This document shows positions 38,565-49,592 of a stretch of DNA of 64,000 nucleotides, piece after piece. The DNA comes from Oscillospiraceae bacterium (GTDB lineage Bacteria > Bacillota > Clostridia > UBA1381 > UBA9506). The notes beneath the pieces are model-generated. The model was not told the DNA's origin. It did no database searches and saw nothing but the letters and a program-made list of their open reading frames with translations. The DNA lies in assembly GCA_015069045.1 (NCBI GenBank), contig SVJJ01000005.1, forward strand, positions 1-64,000. The letters run 5' to 3'. The translations under genes were made by a program, and so were the position numbers. How positions within the stretch are numbered: position 1 is the stretch's first letter; every line of letters begins with the position of its first letter.

Positions 38565-39011
38565 TTAAAATAAAGATATAATATAATAAATAAGTCCGAC
38601 CACTACAGAGGATATAGTGCCATACACCAATACCGGACCGGCAATAATAAACATTTTTGCTGCCAATCCCAACACTAACCCTTCACTTCTAAATTCCATG
38701 GCAGGTGATACAATAGAGTTAGCAAACCCGGTAATAGGTACAACGGTGCCAGCGCCGGCAACTTTGGCTATTTTATCATATACACCAATACCGGTTAAAA
38801 ATGCACCTAAAAATATCATAATAACAGAAGTGGAGGAGGAGGCCATTTCTGTACTAAGACCGAAACGGCGTAACCCATCTAAAATGAATTGGCCGATTAG
38901 ACAGATAAATCCTCCAATTAAAAAGGCAAAAAACATATTCTTTCCAAGCGTGGAATTAGGTGTTTTTTTATTGATATATTGCTGATATTCTTGCTTTGTC
39001 ATTTTGTTCAT
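38565..39011 (-). CDS. spoVAC: stage V sporulation protein AC
   Basis: FLIGGFICLIGQFILDGLRRFGL, GAGTVVPITGFANSIVSPAMEFRSEG. Confidence 0.92.
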   Translation of the reverse strand: MNKMTKQEYQQYINKKTPNSTLGKNMFFAFLIGGFICLIGQFILDGLRRFGLSTEMASSSTSVIMIFLGAFLTGIGVYDKIAKVAGAGTVVPITGFANSIVSPAMEFRSEGLVLGLAAKMFIIAGPVLVYGTISSVVVGLIYYIISLF

Positions 39012-39035
39012 AAATGTTTTTCCTGCCTTATATTG

Positions 39036-39176
39036 TTAATGCGATTTTTGAGCCATAACTAAAATAGCGTTTAAACGCTCATGGCGATTTGCTGTACGAT
39101 TTTGCAATATTATACCAGCGCAAAGCATGCTCAACATTAAACAAAAAATGCTAATGCGAAGTAGATTGATTCTCAT
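39036..39176 (-). CDS. small single-TM protein (46 aa), unknown
   Basis: My translation MRINLLRISIFCLMLSMLCAGIILQNRTANRHERLNAILVMAQKSH*; SD gggagg; just upstream of spoVAC. Confidence 0.5.
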   Translation of the reverse strand: MRINLLRISIFCLMLSMLCAGIILQNRTANRHERLNAILVMAQKSH

Positions 39177-39297
39177 TTAAATTCCTCCCTTTATATTCTA
39201 TTCTTTTAAAATAAAATAAATTTTATTCGTTTGACTTGTCTTTTTTTCTCTAATTTAGTACAATATAAATAAAAATAATTATAGGAGAAGATAGCAT

Positions 39298-40134
39298 ATG
39301 AGAAAAAAGTTTTTAATTGTTTTATCCATTATCCTTGTCCTATTATTTTTTTGTATTGTATGGGTTATTTATGATTATTTCAATGCTGTGGAAACAACAA
39401 TACCTACATATACTGATATTACATCTATGTTAGAAAAAGATAACCTAACTGATGAGGACTATACGCTATTGTTTCAACAAACAGGTTTAGGGCGATGTGC
39501 CGTGGAAGATTTACGTACTACAGAAAAAGATTTTGTGAATACAATAAAAGATTTTCAAGATCAACGACAAGAACCTCTTTTTTATAAGCAAACCTTTCTT
39601 TTTTTTCCCACAACTACAGCAGAGCAATTGAAAGGAAAAGACATGCAAAGTCGTCTGTTGATGTTACCCCCTTTACAGGGTGGGGATATTTTAATTACAA
39701 AATCTACTAAGACACTTTTATTTCGACATGGCCATGCTGGGTTGGTGTTAAATGGGGGTGAACAAACAGCTGAATCTATGATGATTGGCACAACATCAAC
39801 AATTTTAGAGATTGACAACTGGCGAAGCTATCCAACCCTGATGATTTTGCGTCCCAAACAAAGAGAACATGCAAATAAAGCAGAACAGTTTGCTCGTCAA
39901 AATATGTTGGGGATTCCCTATAACCTTCTAACGGGTCTCATTAAAAAAGACAAAGCAGATGAATCTAATATGACTGGTACCCAGTGTGCACATTTTGTGT
40001 GGCAAGCATATCATCAGGTAGGTATTGAACTTGATTTTGACGGTGGATGGTTAGTAACACCTTACGATCTGGCGAATAACCATGACTTAGATATGGTTTT
40101 TTCATATGGATTTGGGGAAGATGGTCGGTGGTAA
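39298..40134 (+). CDS. YiiX/YebB-like NlpC/P60-type cysteine hydrolase
   Basis: LQGGDILITKS...HGHAGLVLNGG and TGTQCAHFVWQAYHQVGIELD. Confidence 0.72.
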   Translation: MRKKFLIVLSIILVLLFFCIVWVIYDYFNAVETTIPTYTDITSMLEKDNLTDEDYTLLFQQTGLGRCAVEDLRTTEKDFVNTIKDFQDQRQEPLFYKQTFLFFPTTTAEQLKGKDMQSRLLMLPPLQGGDILITKSTKTLLFRHGHAGLVLNGGEQTAESMMIGTTSTILEIDNWRSYPTLMILRPKQREHANKAEQFARQNMLGIPYNLLTGLIKKDKADESNMTGTQCAHFVWQAYHQVGIELDFDGGWLVTPYDLANNHDLDMVFSYGFGEDGRW

Positions 40135-40187
40135 TTTGTCAATTATGCCGATTTTAACATTTTTAATAAATTATTCCATTTTTCCTA

Positions 40188-40217
40188 TTGAAAAAGACAT
40201 GTAAAGTGTGATATAAT
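40188..40217 (+). promoter_or_regulatory. Promoter of tig-clpP-clpX
   Basis: TTGAAA, 18 bp, TGATATAAT (extended -10). Confidence 0.65.
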
Positions 40218-40305
40218 GATTAGACGTGGCTATAATATTCATATTTTTACCACGCTCTTGGCTAAAATAGCCAAATTGAGGAAATAGTAGGAGGACGAAA
40301 GAAAG

Positions 40306-41835
40306 ATGAGTAGCGTATTAGACAAAAAAGAAAAAAACACAGTTGACTTTACTATGACGATTTCTGCTGAAATTTTTAGGGAAGCTCTTGATCGGTCATT
40401 TCGTAAAAATGTAAAGAATATTGCGATGCCCGGATTTAGAAAAGGTAAGGCTCCTAGAAAGTTGATTGAAAAAACCTATGGTGAAGCAATTTTTTATGAT
40501 GATGCTATTGATTTTGTTTTTCCCACAGAATATGAAAAGGCAATTGCAGAATTGGCGATTGATCCTGTAGATGTTCCTAAATTGGATGTAAAAGAAATTG
40601 GTTCCGATAAAGATTTGGTTATGGCTATCAGCGTTACTGTTAAACCTGAATTTGAGTTAGGTGACTATACAGGTATAAAATTGGAAGAAATTGTACATAC
40701 TGTAACCGATGAGGATGTAGAGCGAGAAATTACGCAAAAACAAGAGCGTAACGCACGCCTGATTACAGTTGAAGATAGAGCCGTTTGTGAGGGAGATATT
40801 GCTAATATTAACTTTGAGGGTTTTGTAGATGAAAAAGCCTTCCCTGGCGGTAAAGGTGAAAATTATGATTTAACTATTGGTAGTGGTCAGTTTATACCAG
40901 GTTTTGAGGAGCAAATCATTGGTAAATCTATTGGTGATGAATTTGATGTTACCGTAACCTTCCCTGAAGAATATCATGCTGAAGATTTAAAGGGCAAGCC
41001 TGCTGTATTCAAAGTGAAGGTTAACAGCATACAATATAAAGAGCTTCCTGCTTTAGATGATGAATTTGCCAAGGATGTCAGCGAATTTGATACCCTGGAT
41101 GCCTTGAAAGCAGATATACGTTCAAAGTTAACCGAACAAGCAGAAAAAACTACAAAACAGGAAAAAGAAAATGCTGTTGTTGACAAAATGGTTGAGAATA
41201 CGGAAATTGATGTACCTGCCTGTATGATTGATACACGGGTTGAATCCATTATTCGCGAAAACAATATGCGTATGGCACAACAAGGCTTGTCTTTTGACCA
41301 GTATTTATCTTACATGGGAAGCACTCTTGATCAGTTTAAAGAAATGATGCGTCCCAATGCTGAAAAACAGGTGAAGGCTAATTTGATTTTAGAAGCCATT
41401 GTTAAAAAGGAAGCCTTTGAAATTACTGATGAGATGTTGGTTGCCAAAGTGAAGGAAATGGCTGAGATGTATCATATGGAAGCAGATAAATTAATGGAAA
41501 CTCTTCGTGATCAGGATAAAGAAAATATTAAGGCTGATATGAAGATGGAAACAGCTGTAACTTATTTGGTAGAAAATGCAATCTGGAGCAAGGCTAAAGC
41601 TAAGAGTACAACAACAAAAACAACTGCAGAAAAGAAACCGGCTGCTAAAACAACTAAAAAAGCAGAACCGAAAGAAGCTGCAACTACAAAAGCTGAGCCG
41701 AAAAAGGCTACAACCAAAAAAGCAGAACCAAAAGAAACTGCAACAAAAAAAACAACGCCCAAAAAAGAAACAACTGCTAAAAAAGCAACAACTGTAAAGA
41801 AAACGACCAAGAAGGAAAATGCGGAGGTAGAATAA
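40306..41835 (+). CDS. tig: trigger factor with extended Lys/Thr/Ala/Pro-rich C-terminal tail
   Basis: N-terminal [22 protein letters not shown] domain, upstream of clpP/clpX; tail from about 41587. Confidence 0.93.
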   Translation: MSSVLDKKEKNTVDFTMTISAEIFREALDRSFRKNVKNIAMPGFRKGKAPRKLIEKTYGEAIFYDDAIDFVFPTEYEKAIAELAIDPVDVPKLDVKEIGSDKDLVMAISVTVKPEFELGDYTGIKLEEIVHTVTDEDVEREITQKQERNARLITVEDRAVCEGDIANINFEGFVDEKAFPGGKGENYDLTIGSGQFIPGFEEQIIGKSIGDEFDVTVTFPEEYHAEDLKGKPAVFKVKVNSIQYKELPALDDEFAKDVSEFDTLDALKADIRSKLTEQAEKTTKQEKENAVVDKMVENTEIDVPACMIDTRVESIIRENNMRMAQQGLSFDQYLSYMGSTLDQFKEMMRPNAEKQVKANLILEAIVKKEAFEITDEMLVAKVKEMAEMYHMEADKLMETLRDQDKENIKADMKMETAVTYLVENAIWSKAKAKSTTTKTTAEKKPAAKTTKKAEPKEAATTKAEPKKATTKKAEPKETATKKTTPKKETTAKKATTVKKTTKKENAEVE

Positions 41836-42416
41836 TGAGCTTAGTACCCGTTGTTGTTGAACAGACCAATCGTGGTGAGCGTTCCTATGATATTTTTTCA
41901 AGACTGCTTAAGGATCGTATCATTTTTCTTTCTGAAGAAGTGAATGATGTAACGGCCAGTCTTGTTGTTGCTCAAATGTTATTTTTAGAAGGGGAAGACC
42001 CGGATAAAGATATTCAATTTTACATTAACAGTCCCGGTGGTTCTATCACAAGCGGTATGGCTATTTATGACACAATGCAATACATAAAGTGCGATGTGTC
42101 TACTATTTGTATTGGTATGGCGGCCAGCATGGGTGCATTCTTGTTAGCATCAGGTACCCCGGGCAAGCGTATTGCCTTACCCAACAGTGAAATTATGATT
42201 CATCAACCTTTGGGTGGCATGCAAGGACAGGCAACAGATATTAAAATTCATGCTGATCGTATTATTAAAATTAAAGAAACCTTAAATAAAATCTTGAGCG
42301 AAAGAACCGGTAAACCTCTCAGTGTAATCGAACAAGATACCGAGAGGGATAATTTTATGACTGCACAACAGGCTATGGAATATGGTTTGATTGACCAGGT
42401 AATCACCCATAGATAA
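41835..42416 (+). CDS. clpP: ATP-dependent Clp protease proteolytic subunit
   Basis: [37 protein letters not shown]. Confidence 0.96.
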   Translation: MSLVPVVVEQTNRGERSYDIFSRLLKDRIIFLSEEVNDVTASLVVAQMLFLEGEDPDKDIQFYINSPGGSITSGMAIYDTMQYIKCDVSTICIGMAASMGAFLLASGTPGKRIALPNSEIMIHQPLGGMQGQATDIKIHADRIIKIKETLNKILSERTGKPLSVIEQDTERDNFMTAQQAMEYGLIDQVITHR

Positions 42417-42471
42417 ACCGTATCATCTATAGGTATATTTATAGCGAAACCAAATAAGAGAGGTGCGTATT

Positions 42472-43743
42472 TTGGCAAGTAAAGGCAATACTAACGAGCC
42501 ACGTTGTAATTTTTGCGGTTTGTATGAAAGCCAGGTTCTAAAATTATTCAAAGGGCCAAATGTTAATATTTGTAATGAGTGTATTGCTATGTGCAATCGA
42601 TATATGGGCAATAATTTTGATTTTATTGATTCGGATGTAAATTTGTCCGGTTTGCCCAAGCCCCGCGATATTAAGGAACAGTTGGACCAATATGTTATTG
42701 GACAGGAAAACGCAAAGAAAACATTGGCTGTTGCTGTGTACAACCACTATAAACGAATTGAAAACAAACAGCAGGCTGGAGATGTGGATATTCAAAAATC
42801 CAACATTTTATTACTTGGTCCTACAGGCTCCGGTAAAACTTTGCTGGCGCAAACCTTGGCCCGCATTTTAAATGTGCCCTTTGCCATCGCTGATGCAACT
42901 ACGTTGACAGAGGCCGGATATGTGGGTGAGGATGTAGAAAATATCTTGCTTAAATTAATTCAAGCTGCTGATGGCTCTATTGAGGAAGCGCAGCGAGGCA
43001 TTATCTATATTGATGAAATTGATAAAATTACCCGAAAGTCAGAAAACACATCTATTACACGTGATGTTAGCGGCGAAGGTGTGCAACAGGCTTTATTAAA
43101 AATTTTAGAAGGAACGGTTGCGTCCGTACCACCTACAGGCGGTCGGAAACATCCTCATCAAGAGTTTTTGCAGATTGATACAACCAATATTTTATTTATT
43201 TGTGGCGGTGCCTTTGAGGGCATTGAAAAAATAATTGAACGCCGCACTGGTACAAAAACCCTGGGCTTTGGCGGGGATGTTCTTTCCAAAAATAGTCGCA
43301 ATATTGGCGAAATTTTATCTGTAATGGAACCACAAGACCTTTTAAAATTTGGGTTAATCCCCGAACTCGTTGGTCGTTTGCCTGTTATTACAACCTTAGA
43401 CATGTTGGATCAGGAAGCATTAGTTAATATTATTCGTGAACCTAAAAATGCTTTATTAAAGCAATATAAAAAACTCTTTGAGTTGGATGGTGTGAAGCTG
43501 GAGATAGAGGATGATGCTATCGCTGCTATTGCGAATAAAGCATTAGAACGAAAAACCGGTGCCCGTGGCTTGCGCTCCATCATGGAAGAAACATTGCGTG
43601 ACACTATGTATACCTTACCATCAGAGGAAAATGTGGCAAAGTGTGTCATTTCAAAGGCGTGTGTAATAGGTAAGGCTAAGCCTGACGTGATTTATAAAGA
43701 GAAAAATATTAAATCAAAAGAATTAAACGAATCGGTATCATAG
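42472..43743 (+). CDS. clpX: ATP-dependent Clp protease ATP-binding subunit ClpX
   Basis: Zinc finger [10 protein letters not shown]...[37 protein letters not shown] 42472 follows SD agaggtg (track start 42463). Confidence 0.96.
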   Translation: MASKGNTNEPRCNFCGLYESQVLKLFKGPNVNICNECIAMCNRYMGNNFDFIDSDVNLSGLPKPRDIKEQLDQYVIGQENAKKTLAVAVYNHYKRIENKQQAGDVDIQKSNILLLGPTGSGKTLLAQTLARILNVPFAIADATTLTEAGYVGEDVENILLKLIQAADGSIEEAQRGIIYIDEIDKITRKSENTSITRDVSGEGVQQALLKILEGTVASVPPTGGRKHPHQEFLQIDTTNILFICGGAFEGIEKIIERRTGTKTLGFGGDVLSKNSRNIGEILSVMEPQDLLKFGLIPELVGRLPVITTLDMLDQEALVNIIREPKNALLKQYKKLFELDGVKLEIEDDAIAAIANKALERKTGARGLRSIMEETLRDTMYTLPSEENVAKCVISKACVIGKAKPDVIYKEKNIKSKELNESVS

Positions 43744-43750
43744 GAGTATA

Positions 43751-43772
43751 GGGCGGTTTTAACCGCCCTATT
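43751..43772 (+). terminator. Terminator after clpX
   Basis: tagggcggttttaaccgcccta followed by tttcc. Confidence 0.7.
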
Positions 43773-43826
43773 TCCATAGTTTTTATGATTAAATATGTAT
43801 GTTCTTTATTGGGGGAGTGATTACAT

Positions 43827-44321
43827 ATGGAATTAATTGAAATCGGACAAGTGGTCAATACACATGGTATTCGCGGGGAATTTAAACTGAATCCCTGGAC
43901 GGATAGCTTGGATGCCTTGACAGACATTAAAGCGTTTTATTATAAAGACGGCGATAATACAATATCCTTGCAGGTAGAACGTTTGCGGATTCATAAAAAC
44001 TGTGCCATTATTCAGGCTGAAAACGTTTACACGGTTGAAAAGGCAGAGGCTTTGCGTGGAAGAGTTTTATATGTAGAACGTGAAGAAAACTTACCGGAAG
44101 GTCGATATTACATTGCAGATTTAATTGGACTACGTGTACTTTTTGAACAGGAAGAAATAGGAAAAATAACAGATGTTTTTTCCACCGGTGCCAATGATGT
44201 CTATGAGGTGCATGGGGCAGGAAAACCGATTTATTTACCCGCAATTTCTCAGGTTATTTTGGAAATAAACATTCAAGGCGGATATGTTCGTGTTCAAATT
44301 CCGGATGGATTACTAGATTAA
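43827..44321 (+). CDS. rimM: ribosome maturation factor RimM
   Basis: IGQVVNTHGIRGEFKLNPWTD, LIGLRV, PIYLPAI. Confidence 0.94.
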   Translation: MELIEIGQVVNTHGIRGEFKLNPWTDSLDALTDIKAFYYKDGDNTISLQVERLRIHKNCAIIQAENVYTVEKAEALRGRVLYVEREENLPEGRYYIADLIGLRVLFEQEEIGKITDVFSTGANDVYEVHGAGKPIYLPAISQVILEINIQGGYVRVQIPDGLLD

Positions 44322-44344
44322 TTATATATGATGAACGAGGATGA

Positions 44345-45082
44345 ATGAAGATGCGTATAGATTGTTTAACTCTTTTTCCGGCCATGCTTCAGTCCGTTTT
44401 GGAAGAAAGCATTATAGGTCGTGCTATTAAGGCGGGACTTATCGATATTCGCTACATAGATATTCGTGATTATGCTGAAAATAAACATAATCGGGTAGAC
44501 GATTCTCCTTATGGAGGCGGAATGGGCATGGTCATGCAAGCAGAACCGATATACCGTGCCTTTCAGTCTGTTTTGCAAACATCTACATCCCGTCCGCACG
44601 TTATTTATATGTCCCCTCAAGGCCGTGTTTTTAATCAATCTATAGCAAAGGAGTTATCTAAGGAAACTCATCTTGTATTGCTTTGCGGTCATTATGAAGG
44701 GGTGGACGAACGTATTTTAGAAGAAATTGTAGATGAGGAGTTATCTATTGGCGACTATGTGTTAACCGGTGGCGAAATTCCGGCCATGGCAGTCATTGAT
44801 GCAGTGGCCCGCATGATACCAGGGGTATTACCTTCGGAGGATGCCTATAGTGAAGAATCTTTATATAAAGGTTTATTAGAATATCCTCAATATACAAGGC
44901 CACCTGAATTTTTAGGACGGCAAGTGCCACCAATTTTACTTTCCGGTCATCATGAAAATATTTCTGCATGGCGTAGGGCAGAGTCTATTCGCCGAACCTG
45001 TGCAAAACGACCGGAGCTATTACAACATGCAGAGTTAACAGAGAAAGAGAAAACACTTGTCGCACAACTATTAAAACAATAA
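44345..45082 (+). CDS. trmD: tRNA (guanine-N1)-methyltransferase TrmD
   Basis: CLTLFPAMLQSVLEESIIGRAI, DDSPYGGGMGMVMQAEPI, SIGDYVLTGGEIPAM. Confidence 0.96.
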   Translation: MKMRIDCLTLFPAMLQSVLEESIIGRAIKAGLIDIRYIDIRDYAENKHNRVDDSPYGGGMGMVMQAEPIYRAFQSVLQTSTSRPHVIYMSPQGRVFNQSIAKELSKETHLVLLCGHYEGVDERILEEIVDEELSIGDYVLTGGEIPAMAVIDAVARMIPGVLPSEDAYSEESLYKGLLEYPQYTRPPEFLGRQVPPILLSGHHENISAWRRAESIRRTCAKRPELLQHAELTEKEKTLVAQLLKQ

Positions 45083-45098
45083 GAAGGCAGGGAAAAAC

Positions 45099-45641
45099 AT
45101 GAAACTGCGTGAAACAACAATAGCTACAGAAAAAATTTATGAAGGTCAGATTATTACCGTGCGTAAGGATACAGTGGCTTTGCCCAATGGAGGAAAATCC
45201 TTAAGAGAAATTGTAGAACATCCCGGTGGCGTGGCAGTTGTGGCTATTGATGAAAATGAAATGGTATACATGGTGCGTCAATATCGTCATGCTTTTGGAG
45301 ATGTTGTTATGGAAATTCCGGCAGGCAAGCTGGATGATGGCGAGGAACCAAATGACTGTTGTGTACGAGAACTCGCAGAGGAAACAGGCCTTAGTGCGGG
45401 ACGATATGATTATTTAGGTAAGTTTATGTTGTCGCCTGGATTTTGCAAAGAATGGATTCATATTTATTTAGCAAGAGATTTATCAATTGGCAAGGCTCAT
45501 TTAGACCCAGATGAATTTTTAGAGGTGATTAAAGTGCCTCTTTCACAGCTCGTGGCTATGATTATGGATAATAAGTTACAAGATGCTAAAACGGTTATGG
45601 GCATTTTAAAGGCATGGGTTATGATTCGCGAGGAAAAATGA
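45099..45641 (+). CDS. NUDIX hydrolase (ADP-ribose pyrophosphatase type)
   Basis: Nudix box GKLDDGEEPNDCCVRELAEETGL. Confidence 0.92.
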   Translation: MKLRETTIATEKIYEGQIITVRKDTVALPNGGKSLREIVEHPGGVAVVAIDENEMVYMVRQYRHAFGDVVMEIPAGKLDDGEEPNDCCVRELAEETGLSAGRYDYLGKFMLSPGFCKEWIHIYLARDLSIGKAHLDPDEFLEVIKVPLSQLVAMIMDNKLQDAKTVMGILKAWVMIREEK

Positions 45642-45671
45642 CATGTTTTTCTGTTTTTTACGCCAAAATGC

Positions 45672-45700
45672 TTGACAAATTAGCAATAAAAAGATAATAT
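45672..45700 (+). promoter_or_regulatory. Sigma-A promoter of glyS
   Basis: TTGACA, 17 bp, TAATAT. Confidence 0.75.
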
Positions 45701-45751
45701 ATTACCCATGAGTATTTGTAAATTATGTATTGAAAATATGCGGAGGTTTCT

Positions 45752-47143
45752 ATGAAGAACACAGAAAAATCAATGGAAAAAATTGTGGCTCTATGTAAGG
45801 GCCGTGGTTTTGTATATCCTGGTTCAGAGATTTACGGCGGCTTGGCTAATTCATGGGATTACGGCCCCCTTGGTGTTGAACTAAAAAATAATGTAAAACG
45901 TGCATGGTGGAAAAAATTTGTGCAGGAATCCCCTTATAATGTTGGTTTGGATGCGGCTATTTTAATGAATTCGCAAACATGGGTTGCTTCCGGCCATGTA
46001 GGTGGTTTTTCTGACCCGCTAATGGATTGTCGTGAATGTAAAGCGCGTCATCGTGCTGATCATTTAATTGAGGAATACTTACAAGCAAAAGGTGAAGCAG
46101 CTGTTGTGGATGGTTGGAGCAACGAGGAAATGGTTGCATTTATTAATGACCATGACGTTGTTTGTCCTAAATGCGGCAAAAAGAATTTTACAGACATTCG
46201 TAAATTTAACTTAATGTTTAAAACTTTCCAAGGTGTTACAGAGGACAGCACATCCGAATTATATTTGCGTCCTGAAACAGCACAGGGTATTTTTGTTAAT
46301 TTTAAAAATGTGCAAAGAACAACACGAAAAAAAGTTCCGTTTGGTATTGGTCAAGTTGGTAAATCTTTTCGTAATGAAATTACACCAGGCAATTTTATTT
46401 TCCGTATTCGTGAGTTTGAGCAAATGGAATTAGAATTTTTCTGCGCACCAGGTGAGGACCTAAAGTGGTTTGAATATTGGAAAGAATTTTGTAAAAACTG
46501 GTTACTTTCCTTAAATATTAGTCTTGAAAACTTAAAATTCCGCGACCATTCACCGGAGGAACTGTCTCATTACAGCAACGCAACCACCGATATTGAATTT
46601 ATGTTTCCTTTCGGCTGGGGTGAACTTTGGGGTGTGGCAGACCGTACAGATTTTGACCTAAAGCAACATGCCACTCATTCCGGAGAAAATTTTGAGTATA
46701 CAGATCCCGTAAGCGGTAAAAAATATATTCCATATTGTATTGAGCCATCCCTCGGAGCTGATCGTATGACGTTAGCATTTTTGACCGAGGCATATGACGA
46801 AGAACAGGTTGGAGATAATGATATGCGCATTGTTATGCGTTTTCATCCCGCTATTGCACCGGTTAAAGCCGCTGTGTTACCTCTTTCTAAAAAACTGTCT
46901 GAAGGTGCTATGGCTCTGTATCAAGAGTTAGCTGGCCACTTTAATTGTGAATTTGATGAAGCGGGCAGTATTGGTAAACGCTATCGCCGTCAGGATGAAA
47001 TTGGAACACCTTTCTGTATTACATATGATTTTGATAGCCCGGAGCAGGGAACTGTTACTATCCGTGAACGTGATACAATGGAACAGGTAACCGTTAAAAT
47101 CGAAGAGGTAGTTACATATTTAGAGGAAAGACTTCGGTTTTAA
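45752..47143 (+). CDS. glyS: glycyl-tRNA synthetase, dimeric alpha2 type
   Basis: [29 protein letters not shown], class II motifs ([25 protein letters not shown]). Confidence 0.95.
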   Translation: MKNTEKSMEKIVALCKGRGFVYPGSEIYGGLANSWDYGPLGVELKNNVKRAWWKKFVQESPYNVGLDAAILMNSQTWVASGHVGGFSDPLMDCRECKARHRADHLIEEYLQAKGEAAVVDGWSNEEMVAFINDHDVVCPKCGKKNFTDIRKFNLMFKTFQGVTEDSTSELYLRPETAQGIFVNFKNVQRTTRKKVPFGIGQVGKSFRNEITPGNFIFRIREFEQMELEFFCAPGEDLKWFEYWKEFCKNWLLSLNISLENLKFRDHSPEELSHYSNATTDIEFMFPFGWGELWGVADRTDFDLKQHATHSGENFEYTDPVSGKKYIPYCIEPSLGADRMTLAFLTEAYDEEQVGDNDMRIVMRFHPAIAPVKAAVLPLSKKLSEGAMALYQELAGHFNCEFDEAGSIGKRYRRQDEIGTPFCITYDFDSPEQGTVTIRERDTMEQVTVKIEEVVTYLEERLRF

Positions 47144-47197
47144 TAAACTTATTTGGCATATATTCTGCCTAAACATGAATAATTTTTGAATTTTATA

Positions 47198-47226
47198 TTG
47201 ACAGATTGCTGAAAATTTAGTATTCT
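47198..47226 (+). promoter_or_regulatory. Promoter of HPr gene
   Basis: TTGACA, 17 bp, TATTCT. Confidence 0.65.
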
Positions 47227-47281
47227 ATAAATAGATAATGCTTATAGTTTTCAGTTGCAATGCAGAGAAGGAGCGGTATTG

Positions 47282-47548
47282 ATGTTATCAAAAGAAATTG
47301 TTGTGCAAAATCAAGTTGGTCTTCATGCTAGACCCGCTACATTTTTTATACAAAAATGCAACGAATTCAAATCATCTGTTTGGGTAGAAAAAAATGACCG
47401 TCGTGTTAATGCTAAAAGCCTTTTAGGGGTTTTATCCTTAGGTATTACGAAAGGAACTAAAATTACTGTTATTGCAGATGGAACTGACGAGGCAGAGGCT
47501 ATGGATGCTCTAGCTGGTTTAATTGGTGCCAGTTTTGACGAAGAATAG
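47282..47548 (+). CDS. HPr family phosphocarrier protein
   Basis: GLHARPAT (active His) and NAKSLLGVLSLG (regulatory Ser). Confidence 0.93.
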   Translation: MLSKEIVVQNQVGLHARPATFFIQKCNEFKSSVWVEKNDRRVNAKSLLGVLSLGITKGTKITVIADGTDEAEAMDALAGLIGASFDEE

Positions 47549-47581
47549 GCATAATCGTTTATATGTAATCTAAATAAAAAA

Positions 47582-47631
47582 CAGGGCTGTAGCAAACCGA
47601 TTGCGAAAATCGAATCGCTGCGGCTCTTTTT
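47582..47631 (+). terminator. Terminator after HPr gene (G-U-rich stem)
   Basis: agggctgtagc ... cgattgcgaaaatcg ... gctgcggctcttttt. Confidence 0.55.
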
Positions 47632-47678
47632 AGATTTATTGCACCCCTGGTATACATATTATAAAGAGAAGGTGCGTC

Positions 47679-49535
47679 ATGCTGGATAGAGATTTATTGT
47701 TAAATTTGCCGGAAGAACCGGGCGTATATTTGATGAAAGATAAAAATCATCACATTATATATGTTGGCAAGGCAAAAATACTTAAAAACAGACTCAAACA
47801 GTACTTTACTGCCGTAGAAAATCACACGCCTAAAGTACGCGCTATGGTTTCTAACGTTGCGGATTTTGAATACATTATTACCGATAGTGAAATTGAAGCA
47901 TTGATTTTAGAATGTAACCTTATTAAAAAACATAAACCTTATTACAATATTCTTTTAAAGGATGATAAACATTATCCTTACATTAAAATTACGATACGAG
48001 ACGAATTTCCCCGGATTATGTTAGCCAGAAAAATGATGAAGGATGGGGCAAAATATTATGGTCCCTATGTTAGTAGCGCTGCAGTACGAGAGGCTATTGA
48101 TATTGTTTCAAAATTGTGTAAATTACCAACGTGTAATATACGCATGCCACGAGATATGGGTAAACGAAAGGTATGTTTACATGCACACATAGAGCAATGT
48201 ATTGCGCCATGTGCACGACCTATTACACAGGAAGCCTATCGAAAATTGATTGCATATGCATGCAGTTTTTTAGAGGGGAATCATAGTGAGCTGTTGCAAA
48301 CACTTACAAAGGATATGGAAACCGCTTCTGAACAGTTAGAATTTGAAAAAGCAGCTTTATTGCGTGATAAAATCAATGCCATAAAAAAAATAGAAGAACG
48401 ACAGAAAATTATTTCTGATAAGCAAACAGATGAAGATATTGTTGGCTTTTATCGACAAGATAATAAGACCTTTGGGGAGGTATTTTTTGTTCGTCGTGGT
48501 CGCCTAATCGGTCGACATAGTATGATGATAGATAAAACTGGCGATGTTACAGATGGTGCGTTGTGCAGTGAGTTTTTAAAGCAATTTTACGGCGATTGCG
48601 ATGATATTCCCCCTCGTATTTATACCTGTTTCGTAAGTGAGGAACATGATTTAATATCCCAGTGGCTTACTGGCAAAACCGGACGTAAGACAGTTGTAAA
48701 ATGCCCTATACGAGGCGAGAAAAAGAAATTAACAGATATGGCATGTAAAAACGCGCGACAAAATGCTTTAGACCACCTATTAAAAAACAGCGGACAAAAT
48801 GTTTCTAAGGCTGTTTTAGACTTAAAAGAAAAACTAAATTTGTCAAAATTTCCGCATCGTATTGAATCATATGATATTTCTCATACAGCGGGTAGCAATC
48901 CCGTAGCATCAATGGTTGTGTTTAAAGATGGAAAACCGGCCCGTAGCCAATATCGTCGCTTTAAAATCGAAGAGGCACAAGGAGGCGACGACTGTCAAAG
49001 TTTGACAGAGGCTATCTACCGTCGTTTCAGGCACGCCAGAGATGAAATGGCAATGGATGAAACAGGCACGCTGAAACAAGCAAAATTTTTACCTTTACCC
49101 GATTTAATTTTATTAGATGGCGGCAAAGGGCAAGTACGTGCAATTTACGACTTATTAGAGAAAATAGATATGGATATTCCCCTTTTTGGCATGGTAAAGG
49201 ATGATAAGCATAAAACACGGGGTGTTGTAACGGCTCAGGGAGAAGAAATTGATTTTCTTAAAACCTCTCAGGCTTTTCGATTGATTTGTAGCATACAAGA
49301 AGAGGTTCATCGTTTTGCAATTTCTTATCACAAACTGTTACGAAAAAAGCACATGATAGGCTCCGTTTTAGAAGAAATTGAAGGCGTTGGTCCGGAAACA
49401 AGAAAAAAACTGATTCGTCATTTTAAAAGTGTTCAGGCAATTCAGAAGGCGTCTGTTCAAAGTTTAGCGGAAGTGCCGGGGCTTTCTGCTAAAGTTTCAA
49501 AAAATATTTATAATTTTTTTCATGAAAAATCTTGA
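47679..49535 (+). CDS. uvrC: excinuclease ABC subunit C
   Basis: LPEEPGVYLMKDKNHHIIYVGKAKILKNRL; RIESYDISHTAG; C-terminal HhH. Confidence 0.96.
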   Translation: MLDRDLLLNLPEEPGVYLMKDKNHHIIYVGKAKILKNRLKQYFTAVENHTPKVRAMVSNVADFEYIITDSEIEALILECNLIKKHKPYYNILLKDDKHYPYIKITIRDEFPRIMLARKMMKDGAKYYGPYVSSAAVREAIDIVSKLCKLPTCNIRMPRDMGKRKVCLHAHIEQCIAPCARPITQEAYRKLIAYACSFLEGNHSELLQTLTKDMETASEQLEFEKAALLRDKINAIKKIEERQKIISDKQTDEDIVGFYRQDNKTFGEVFFVRRGRLIGRHSMMIDKTGDVTDGALCSEFLKQFYGDCDDIPPRIYTCFVSEEHDLISQWLTGKTGRKTVVKCPIRGEKKKLTDMACKNARQNALDHLLKNSGQNVSKAVLDLKEKLNLSKFPHRIESYDISHTAGSNPVASMVVFKDGKPARSQYRRFKIEEAQGGDDCQSLTEAIYRRFRHARDEMAMDETGTLKQAKFLPLPDLILLDGGKGQVRAIYDLLEKIDMDIPLFGMVKDDKHKTRGVVTAQGEEIDFLKTSQAFRLICSIQEEVHRFAISYHKLLRKKHMIGSVLEEIEGVGPETRKKLIRHFKSVQAIQKASVQSLAEVPGLSAKVSKNIYNFFHEKS

Positions 49536-49560
49536 ATTTTTAGCTGATTTATAATATACT
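49532..49560 (+). promoter_or_regulatory. Promoter of plsX
   Basis: TTGAAT, 17 bp, TATACT. Confidence 0.55.
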
Positions 49561-49592
49561 TTTTTTATAGTAAGAATAGGTAGGTGCTTGAT

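Noticed and set aside
41491-41901. Antisense Cys/Phe- and Val/Ala-rich ORFs opposite the tig tail, plus ORF 41576..41797 (+)
   Set aside because: Mirror-image and alternate-frame artefacts of the AAA/ACA/GCA codon repeats; no SD.
45642-45751. T-box riboswitch upstream of glyS
   Set aside because: Only about 50 nt between the -10 (45695-45700) and the start codon; too short for a T-box leader and no terminator hairpin.
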